DNA of 57,054 bases from Halomonas campaniensis (lineage in GTDB: Bacteria > Pseudomonadota > Gammaproteobacteria > Pseudomonadales > Halomonadaceae). Within the stretch, counting starts at the first letter, position 1. Each line of letters begins with the position of its first letter. A program made the translations under genes and the position numbers. The stretch spans positions 1,038,171 through 1,095,224 of the forward strand of contig NZ_JPUA01000034.1 in NCBI RefSeq assembly GCF_002211105.1, given 5' to 3'. Below, piece after piece: positions 51,671 through 57,054 of the stretch. A model generated the notes under the pieces. The model made no database searches. It was not told where the DNA came from and saw only the letters and a program-made list of their open reading frames with translations.

Positions 51671-51843
51671 TGCCCATAGCCATTAACTGCGACCTACGCA
51701 CCCGAGTTATTCGCTTTCAGTTCACTAACCCGGATCGCTTCTTAACAGCCGAGCAGGCGCTTGCCAATGGTTTAGTTAATCACCTTGAGTTCAAGGAGAT
51801 ACAGCGCGAAGCCCAAGCGTTTAGCAAGGAGACTGGACTGTGA
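51667..51843 (+). CDS. hypothetical mini-protein (58 residues)
   Basis: The frame runs from the ATG at 51667 to the TGA at 51841-51843 and encodes 58 residues (MPIAINCDLRTRVIRFQF, FLTAEQALANGL, then a helical end KEIQREAQAF). Its start overlaps the previous stop (ATGA), and its stop overlaps the next start (GTGA). This coupling is the main evidence that it is real. Function unknown. Confidence 0.6.
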   Translation: MMPIAINCDLRTRVIRFQFTNPDRFLTAEQALANGLVNHLEFKEIQREAQAFSKETGL

Positions 51844-52070
51844 CTCCTCAAGATCAAACCTATCTGCTGAAAGCTGCCCTTACTGTTGATGCCCGGCAAA
51901 TGGAGCAGGCGTCAAAAATCCTCGCTGGCGTAGCGATGCTGCTTAACGACCATGATATTGATGGCCTGAAACGTGAGGCACTTATTGAAACGCTGTGGTT
52001 GCTGTCTAGCACCTTTGAGGAGCGCCGCGACTGGCTAGAGCAGGAGGGCTATATATGCAGCGAGCAATAA
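51840..52070 (+). CDS. hypothetical small helical protein
   Basis: The protein has 76 residues and starts at a GTG inside the GTGA overlap. LLKAALTVDARQMEQASKILAGVAMLL and GLKREALIETLWLLSSTFEER (segment ends given) predict two long helices. I do not recognise the family. Its last 16 bases overlap the start of the Toprim gene, keeping the chain of coupled genes. Confidence 0.6.
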   Translation: MTPQDQTYLLKAALTVDARQMEQASKILAGVAMLLNDHDIDGLKREALIETLWLLSSTFEERRDWLEQEGYICSEQ

Positions 52071-52993
52071 AAACGCCCAGCCGAAGCCAAGCGGAGTACA
52101 GCAGCATTATCGAGATGCCCAGCCATCTTAGCATAGAGGCCGCAGCCGAGCAGGTTGCCGGTGACCTCTATGGCGTATTCCGCTTCACCGGCAAGGGTAA
52201 GTGGCGCCGGTTTACGCCAGACGGTGCCAGTGGCCAGAGTGGCTATATAGGCTTACTGGGAGATACCACGGCAGTAGTGGGCGACTGGCGCGACGCCCAA
52301 CGGCTAGTCGTGTTGGTAGATGATGCTGACGACGATATCACCCGCACAGAGAAGCGCCAACAAGCCCAGCTAGAGGCACAGCGTCAGCGTGACCAGTGGG
52401 AAGCCGAGCGCATTGCCAAGCAAGCAGAGACCGCCGTACAGGCCCGCCAGTGGTGGGCTTCTGCTAAACCAGCGGATATCGCTCACCCGTATCTGATTAA
52501 AAAACAGCTACGCCCCTATGGTCTGCGCCAGCGAGGAAATGCCTTGCTGGTACCGCTGTACGTCGATGGTGAGCTGATCAATCTGGAGCGTATCTTTCCC
52601 GATGGCGCTAAACGGCCGCTGCCCGGCGGCCGTGTTAAAGGTGCCGCTAGCTTGATTGGCCGTATTGCTGGCGCTCAAAGGGTAATGGTAACTGAGGGCT
52701 GGGCAACCGGTGCCGCGCTATATGCGTCTACTGGCTGCCCTGTGGTGGTAGCCCGCAATGCTGACAACCTTGAACCGGTTGCTCGACGCCTGCGCCAGCG
52801 ATTGCCCGAAGAAGTGACGATCACTATGGCTGCGGATGATGACCGCTTTACTGATGGCAACCCTGGCATGTCCAAGGCGCGGATTGCAGCGTTGGCCATT
52901 GGGGGGAAATTGCTCACACCCACCTTTTGTGATCGCTGCGAGTCATGCACCGACTTTGCGGACGTGGCGTTGTGCCGCAAGGGGGGAGTATGA
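52055..52993 (+). CDS. Toprim-domain primase-like protein
   Basis: A 312-residue protein. About 20-80 is a small N-terminal part (FRFTGKGKWRRFTPDG). A charged helix at about 95-135 follows, then HPYLIKKQLRPYGLRQRGNALLVPLY, the bridge seen in phage primases. The Toprim core has the conserved Glu in VMVTEGWATGAALY (about 213) and the metal aspartates in ITMAADDDRFTDGNPG. The end has several Cys (CDRCESCTDFADVALC). It probably makes primers for replication of the element together with the DUF927 protein downstream, whose ATG overlaps this stop. The zinc-finger domain usual at the N-terminus of such primases is not visible. Confidence 0.88.
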   Translation: MQRAIKTPSRSQAEYSSIIEMPSHLSIEAAAEQVAGDLYGVFRFTGKGKWRRFTPDGASGQSGYIGLLGDTTAVVGDWRDAQRLVVLVDDADDDITRTEKRQQAQLEAQRQRDQWEAERIAKQAETAVQARQWWASAKPADIAHPYLIKKQLRPYGLRQRGNALLVPLYVDGELINLERIFPDGAKRPLPGGRVKGAASLIGRIAGAQRVMVTEGWATGAALYASTGCPVVVARNADNLEPVARRLRQRLPEEVTITMAADDDRFTDGNPGMSKARIAALAIGGKLLTPTFCDRCESCTDFADVALCRKGGV

Positions 52994-55008
52994 GTTGGAC
53001 GGCAGACGATAATCTGAGCCTCTTTGATAAACCGACAGACGAGGATCAAACCCGCCTGACTGCAAATTCAGCGGGAACAGTGGGAACAGCGGGAACAGGA
53101 GGTGATAAAGAGCCGGAAAACAGTCGCTTAGGAAATGAAAGCGGCGTTCCCGCCAGTGGGAACAGTGCGGGAACAGCGGGAACAGGCGCGAATGATCAGA
53201 GTAAACGGGCGACGTTGGGTGAGGATGAGTTAGCTGCGCTTGCTGATGCTGCTCCTTTGGGTCAAGAAGTATCGCCCGGGGAAAGTGAGCCGCTAGACGG
53301 CAGTATTAAGCGTCCGGGCTTCACTAGCCATGCGAATTGGTTTCATATCGGGGACAAGCGGCGCCCTCCGGGATTGTGGTGGCACGGTATACGCAACGGC
53401 CAAAACGGCTCCACCAATGAGGATGTGTACATTGCTGACCCCATTGAAGTGATCGCCATTAGCTGTGACGAACATGGCGGTAACTTCGGGCGTCAGGTTC
53501 GCTTTATGAATAGCGAGGGCAAGTGGTGCCGCCGAGTATTGCCAATGCGCTTGCTCAATGAAGGTGGTTCAGAGTTACGCCGTGAATTACTGGATATGGG
53601 GCACACGCACGTCATCAAGCAGCGCCACCGCCTTGCTGACTACATTATGGAAAGTCGGCCAGAGGCCCGGCTGGTTGCGGCTACTACGACCGGCTGGCAT
53701 GACAACTCACGAGCCTTTGTTCTCCCTGAGCGCACCATAGGCAACCAGGACTACTGCTTTAGCGCCGATTCTGCACGATCCAGCTACTTTGATGCTCGCG
53801 GCACTCTCGATGGGTGGCGCCAGCAGGTTGCCGGGCGCGCGGTTAACAACCCTATCCTGATGCTGGGTATCTGTATTGCTTTAGCAGGCCCTTTGATATG
53901 GCCAGCCAAACAGCAGCCATCCGGAGGGTTGGGCTTCAACTTGCGGGGTGGCTCCAGTAAGGGCAAAACAACTTGTTTGCAAATGGCTAGTAGCGTATGG
54001 GGCAGCCCTCAATTCATGCGCCAATGGTCTAGTACCGGCAATGGCATCGAAGCCTTAGCCGCATCCCAGAACGATACCTGCATGGTGCTGGATGAGATCA
54101 GTCAGGCGAGCCCGTATGAAGCGGGCAATATGGTCTATCTGGTAGCCAATGGCGTAGGCAAGCAGCGAGCGGCTAGAACCGGCGGTATACGTGAAGCTCA
54201 GCGCTGGCGCCTAATGCTGCTTTCTAGTGGTGAGCGCAGCCTAGCCTCACATATGAGTGAAGCCGGTAAGAAGGCTAAGGCCGGGCAAGATGCCCGCCTG
54301 TTGGATATACCTGCCACAGGCCGCCGTTATGGCGCGTTCGACGATATCCAGGGTATGACCCCCAGCGATTTTGCCAACGCTATCAAGACGGCAACAGCGG
54401 AGCATTACGGGCATGCCGGGAGCGCCTTTATCCAGCATTTGATAAAGCAATCCGACTTACCTGCTCTCTACCGCGACACCATGGAAGACCCTGTATTTAC
54501 AGTTGCCCAGGATGGCGTTTCCAGTCGTGCGGCTGGCGCTTTCGGATTGTTGGCAATGGCTGGAGAGCTGGCTACCGATGCTGGGTTAACAGGATGGGCG
54601 CCCGGCTCGTCTATCGAGGCGATAGGTACTTGCTTTCAGCTATGGCAGTCCGAAAGGGGGAGTCTGCCGCCGGAAGACCAGGCCATCATGGAAGGAATAG
54701 CAAACTTCATTCAGCGCCACGGTGATAGCCGATTTAGCGAGATGGGCGTTCCATATGGGGAGAACAAGCCCGGAGTTAGAGACCGTGCTGGCTATTGGGC
54801 AGATATGGCAGAAGGGCGTGTCTTTTACTTCCATCGGGCGGCACTGGAAGAAGCGGCCACCGGGTATGACCCCAAAATGATTGCCAGCGTGCTGGACAAG
54901 GCTGGCTGGCTCCATGAAAAGGAGTCTGGAAGATTCGCGGTCAACAAACGCACACCTAACGGACTTCAACGCCTTTATGCCGTTTTACCAAAGGAGGGTG
55001 AGCAATGA
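52990..55008 (+). CDS. DUF927-domain replication helicase-like ATPase
   Basis: The start is set at the ATG at 52990 (ATGA overlap with the Toprim stop, GGGGGAG upstream), giving 672 residues. The first 75 residues are low-complexity (NSAGT, GTAGTG repeats) because of tandem GGGAACAGY DNA. The rest is a DUF927 protein: WWHGIRNG, RPEARLVAATTTGWH, Walker A GGSSKGKTT (about 321-329) and Walker B CMVLDEIS. GKQRAARTGG and SSGERSL follow as sensor-like segments. A C-terminal winged region ends the chain. It is probably the helicase partner of the primase in element replication. Confidence 0.88.
   Translation: MSWTADDNLSLFDKPTDEDQTRLTANSAGTVGTAGTGGDKEPENSRLGNESGVPASGNSAGTAGTGANDQSKRATLGEDELAALADAAPLGQEVSPGESEPLDGSIKRPGFTSHANWFHIGDKRRPPGLWWHGIRNGQNGSTNEDVYIADPIEVIAISCDEHGGNFGRQVRFMNSEGKWCRRVLPMRLLNEGGSELRRELLDMGHTHVIKQRHRLADYIMESRPEARLVAATTTGWHDNSRAFVLPERTIGNQDYCFSADSARSSYFDARGTLDGWRQQVAGRAVNNPILMLGICIALAGPLIWPAKQQPSGGLGFNLRGGSSKGKTTCLQMASSVWGSPQFMRQWSSTGNGIEALAASQNDTCMVLDEISQASPYEAGNMVYLVANGVGKQRAARTGGIREAQRWRLMLLSSGERSLASHMSEAGKKAKAGQDARLLDIPATGRRYGAFDDIQGMTPSDFANAIKTATAEHYGHAGSAFIQHLIKQSDLPALYRDTMEDPVFTVAQDGVSSRAAGAFGLLAMAGELATDAGLTGWAPGSSIEAIGTCFQLWQSERGSLPPEDQAIMEGIANFIQRHGDSRFSEMGVPYGENKPGVRDRAGYWADMAEGRVFYFHRAALEEAATGYDPKMIASVLDKAGWLHEKESGRFAVNKRTPNGLQRLYAVLPKEGEQ
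53073..53185 (+). repeat. GGGAACAGY direct repeats inside the helicase gene
   Basis: GGGAACAG occurs at 53073, 53082 and 53091 (period 9) and again at 53158, 53169 and 53178; an inverted GTTCCC lies at about 53146. The motif has the same period and a similar form as the GGTGACAGY units at 48472-48562. Confidence 0.85.
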
Positions 55009-55727
55009 GTTATCGCGATCTTCTACGGCAACGACGCTTAGCGGCAGGTGTTCCCACTGTTCCCTCTGAAATAGATGCTATGGGAACAGAAAAAAGCCTT
55101 GAAAAACAAGAGTGTTCCCAGCGTTCCCACTGTTCCCGCGTCGATTCTAGTGACGCAGGTAAACAGAAGGCTACGCAAGAGGCGCCGCTGCTGGCCACCA
55201 CTCGCGACATTAACACCATCGTTGGCAGCTTGTACGCGGTTGATAGGCCGCTGGAGCACATTGAAACCGAGGTGCGCAGGGTGATGGCAACCCTCACACG
55301 GCAAGCGGCTGCTGAGCTGGCTGTAGTGCTGGATGACGCCTTTGAGGTGGCTCCCGATACCTACACAGCCCTTAAGCAATGCCGTTGCCTGCTGAGCGAT
55401 TCCAGGGCGCTGTCAGCGGCTAAAGCGGTATGGCCCAGCCTACCTCATGCGCCAGCGTTAGAAGCCCCTATAGGCGCTCCTGTCGTTGAGCATGCGCCAC
55501 GCTGGTTGAGGCTAGTCCGTGAGCATTGCCCGGTCATGCCCGAGGACGAACGGCTGCTGAGTCAGGTGATTGGCCGTATGTCAGCAAGGGAGGTGATGGA
55601 TTATGCAAGGCGGTACATCACCACATGGCAACTCGCTGCCGATCAGGAGCCTGTCAGCCATAAGCGTGATAACGCGGGGCGGCGCGCTGCCAATCGAGAG
55701 CTAACAGGAGGTCGTCGTGTTGGATAA
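55005..55727 (+). CDS. hypothetical protein after the helicase
   Basis: A 240-residue protein starting in an ATGA overlap with the helicase stop. Residues about 12-50 are low-complexity (GVPTVPSE, CSQRSHCSR) because the DNA carries inverted GGGAACAGY repeats. The rest is helical (AAAELAVVLDDAFEVAPD, LLSQVIGRMSAREVMDYARRYI) without a family I can name. The end is basic (HKRDNAGRRAANRELTGGRR). It could be a replication accessory protein, judged by position only. Confidence 0.65.
   Translation: MSYRDLLRQRRLAAGVPTVPSEIDAMGTEKSLEKQECSQRSHCSRVDSSDAGKQKATQEAPLLATTRDINTIVGSLYAVDRPLEHIETEVRRVMATLTRQAAAELAVVLDDAFEVAPDTYTALKQCRCLLSDSRALSAAKAVWPSLPHAPALEAPIGAPVVEHAPRWLRLVREHCPVMPEDERLLSQVIGRMSAREVMDYARRYITTWQLAADQEPVSHKRDNAGRRAANRELTGGRRVG
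55049..55137 (-). repeat. inverted cluster of GGGAACAG-type repeats
   Basis: Read on the - strand, GGGAACA(C/G/A) units lie at about 55049-55055, 55058-55064, 55113-55119, 55122-55128 and 55131-55137, with period 9 within each group. One copy on the + strand is at 55082-55089. They face the + strand copies at 53073-53185 across the helicase gene. Confidence 0.85.
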
Positions 55728-55989
55728 CGCCATTCAGGAAGCCGCGCGTCTGGCATCCAGCCTGCGCTCAATCGATCAGAGCGCCAGCCATAGCGCGGAG
55801 GCGGTACGGGATACGCTGCAATCATCGCCTGATGATGACGCCTTGTTGGCCTGCGCCGCGACTCTGGAAGCGGTAAACGATGCACTCCCGGCCGGAACGT
55901 TGGCAGGGCTTATACGCATTCGCCTGACTCGCCTCCAGGGGATAGTAAACGCGCTGATTGATACTGACACCACACCGCCAGCGGCATAG
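55717..55989 (+). CDS. hypothetical small helical protein
   Basis: A 90-residue protein with a GTG start and a good AGGAGGT site 5-6 bases upstream. It is Ala- and Leu-rich and wholly helical in pattern (IQEAARLASSLRSIDQSA, LLACAATLEAVNDAL, LIRIRLTRLQGIVNALI). No family is recognised. It overlaps the preceding gene by 11 bases and is followed 9 bases later by the next. Confidence 0.6.
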   Translation: MLDNAIQEAARLASSLRSIDQSASHSAEAVRDTLQSSPDDDALLACAATLEAVNDALPAGTLAGLIRIRLTRLQGIVNALIDTDTTPPAA

Positions 55990-55998
55990 GAGAGCACC

Positions 55999-56469
55999 AT
56001 GATTAACCACGACACGATTAAACAAGCCGCTGAAAGTGGTGCCGGTCTGGATCACCTCTCGCCAGGGCAAGCGTGGTCGGCGTATAAAGCCAACGTTAAG
56101 CCCAAACACCTGCGCCAGCCAATGCGGCACTCTATGGTGCTGCTACTGGCGAGCGTGGAGCAGAAGGCGCGACATGCGTTCTTTGGTGGCATAGAGCAAG
56201 GTGATACGGATGAGATGATCTATCGCGCTTATGATGAACAGCACCCCATGTTTCTGCGTGGGCCTATCCTCGAAACGCTACATGAAGGCATGAACAAATT
56301 CTTTCCCGATCTCAAAGCATCGGCAGTGGATGATGACGGCAACGCGGTATATCGGCTGGATCATCTTGCTAAGGCATTAGGAGCTAGCGAGGAAGAGCTG
56401 CTGGCGCTGGCTAAAGAGAAGGGCATGGATAATCGGCTTCAAACCAAGCCGGTTCATACCCTGCACTGA
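55999..56469 (+). CDS. hypothetical protein of the element
   Basis: A 156-residue soluble protein. LSPGQAWSAYKANVKPKHLR and MRHSMVLLLASVEQKARHAFFGGIEQ are its N-terminal features. The C-terminal 50 residues (YRLDHLAKALGASEEELLALAKEKG) look like a small helix-turn-helix that could bind DNA. I cannot name a family. Its ribosome-binding site is GGAGAG just upstream of the ATG. The ribbon-helix-helix gene follows after 10 bases. Confidence 0.6.
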   Translation: MINHDTIKQAAESGAGLDHLSPGQAWSAYKANVKPKHLRQPMRHSMVLLLASVEQKARHAFFGGIEQGDTDEMIYRAYDEQHPMFLRGPILETLHEGMNKFFPDLKASAVDDDGNAVYRLDHLAKALGASEEELLALAKEKGMDNRLQTKPVHTLH

Positions 56470-56479
56470 GGAGGCAGCC

Positions 56480-56656
56480 ATGAGCAAGAACCCCCGCCTA
56501 TTCGTCGAGCCGGTGCGGCTAATCGTCAATGTAGAGCAAGAGACGGTAAAACGGATAGATGAATTGATGGAAGGGCGCCAGCATCACCGGCACCGCAACC
56601 GTGCTGAGTTTGTGCGTCAGGCTATCGAGCGAGAGCTGGCGCGGTGCCAACAATGA
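56480..56656 (+). CDS. ribbon-helix-helix DNA-binding protein (58 residues)
   Basis: The frame from the ATG at 56480 to the TGA at 56654-56656 encodes 58 residues. RLIVNVEQETVKRIDEL is the beta strand and first helix of a MetJ/Arc-type fold, and RNRAEFVRQAIERELAR is the second helix with its turn. GAGGAGG lies just before the ATG. It is probably a small repressor or a control protein of the element. A terminator follows closely. Confidence 0.8.
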   Translation: MSKNPRLFVEPVRLIVNVEQETVKRIDELMEGRQHHRHRNRAEFVRQAIERELARCQQ

Positions 56657-56697
56657 TGATTTCTGCAGTCCCCAAAAAAGGGCTTTGATAATTTCGG

Positions 56698-56722
56698 GGC
56701 CTCAAAAGAGGCCTCTTTTTTT
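56698..56722 (+). terminator. rho-independent terminator after the ribbon-helix-helix gene
   Basis: GGCCTC (56698-56703) pairs with GAGGCC (56708-56713) around an AAAA loop, followed by TC and seven T. It probably ends the replication operon. Confidence 0.85.
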
Positions 56723-56734
56723 ATAGGTGAAACG

Positions 56735-57001
56735 GTGGATGATCAGGCAGAGCTAAGAAAGCGCTACAAAGCTTGGAGTAAGGCACAAAGAGAAGGTAAG
56801 CGCCCGCCAGTCGATCCCGAGTTCCAAGACTTGCGGTGCGGTGCCAAGACGCGGGCAGGGGCGCCCTGTAAGCGTCGTGACCTATGGGATAGCGGGCGGT
56901 GCAAGTTACATGGTGGTATGTCCACTGGGCCGAAAACAGGGCCCAGAGCCAAAAAGCCAGTACCTGAACTGCCAGTGGAGCCTTACGACCTGGATTCATA
57001 G
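56735..57001 (+). CDS. HGGxSTG-domain protein
   Basis: An 88-residue protein with a GTG start. RCGAKTRAGAPCKRRDLWDSGRCKLHGGMSTGPKTG (from Cys35 through the HGG motif) carries four well-spaced Cys/His positions, so it may bind zinc. The family is common in phages and satellites, often just before terminase genes; its function is not known to me. It starts after a terminator, so it may open the next transcript of the element. The last 53 bases of the window hold no complete gene. Confidence 0.8.
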   Translation: MDDQAELRKRYKAWSKAQREGKRPPVDPEFQDLRCGAKTRAGAPCKRRDLWDSGRCKLHGGMSTGPKTGPRAKKPVPELPVEPYDLDS

Positions 57002-57054
57002 AATAAGCGCAGCACTTTGGACTACAAGGTAGAGGCAGGTGGGCCAGCGCCGGT

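Larger units (their letters stand above)
46895..57054 (+). mobile_element. left part of an integrative element (P4/PICI-like satellite or prophage)
   Basis: The order is integrase at the tRNA, AlpA-like regulator, KilA-N protein, ash-like gene, overlapping mini-genes, Toprim primase, DUF927 helicase, ribbon-helix-helix protein and HGGxSTG protein. All are on one strand, as in P4-like satellites, capsid-forming PICIs and some prophages. No structural, tail or lysis gene is present before the window ends, so the class cannot be settled. Confidence 0.85.

Overview
The window looks like chromosomal DNA of a gammaproteobacterium, most likely of the Halomonas type. This is inferred from the gene set, the interspersed GC-rich intergenic repeats and codon style; no rRNA or other direct taxonomic marker is present. 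About 80% of it is one large capsule/exopolysaccharide locus. The last 10 kb is the left part of an integrative element inserted at a tRNA-Arg gene.

Region A (1-10 kb) is a sulfation supply module: a PAPS-type sulfotransferase, an SLC13/DASS anion permease, a winged-helix protein derived from an IS630-type transposase, cysD, a cysN-cysC fusion and cysQ. Together these would import sulfate, activate it to PAPS, transfer it and remove the PAP by-product. A tandem array of a 248-bp repeat, nine GATTCAC heptamers and a glmM copy follow.

Region B (10-27 kb, + strand) is the glycan assembly part: several large multi-domain glycosyltransferases, a methyltransferase-like/coiled-coil protein, an AlgJ/AlgX-like SGNH protein, an APH-fold kinase-like protein, a GT4-like glycosyltransferase, pgm and ugd. 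Ugd predicts UDP-glucuronate, so the polymer is probably acidic as well as sulfated. Two small modules recur in several of these proteins: an FD-x-x-YYL/YPDV repeat pair and a small beta-type 'GW' domain. A VapBC-like toxin-antitoxin pair sits between two copies of the intergenic repeat.

Region C (27.3-43.4 kb, - strand) starts with repeats, a REP-associated tyrosine transposase and an RfaH-like antiterminator. It continues as a tightly overlapping operon transcribed kpsC-kpsS-SDR-LtaS-like phosphotransferase-PKS-AONS (then rfaH). A one-module highly reducing PKS without thioesterase, next to an alpha-oxoamine synthase and a short-chain reductase, predicts a sphingoid-like amino lipid. With KpsC/KpsS (Kdo linker) and the LtaS-like enzyme, it could make a dedicated capsule lipid anchor. 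I recall a similar gene set (wcbA/O/P/Q/R/T) in the Burkholderia capsule I locus. No capsule export genes (kpsMTED/wzm-wzt) are in the window; they may lie to the left.

Region D (43.4-46.9 kb) holds a dCACHE-HAMP-PAS-GGDEF diguanylate cyclase divergent from the kps operon, an AEC-family transporter and tRNA-Arg(CCT).

Region E (46.9-57 kb) is a P4/PICI-like or prophage element: tyrosine integrase, an AlpA-like regulator behind a start-codon-trapping hairpin, a KilA-N protein, an ash-like gene with an internal hairpin/T-run, a string of overlapping mini-genes, a Toprim primase, a DUF927 helicase, a ribbon-helix-helix protein and an HGGxSTG protein. Period-9 iteron-like repeats occur between genes and inside the replication genes. 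The right end lies beyond the window.
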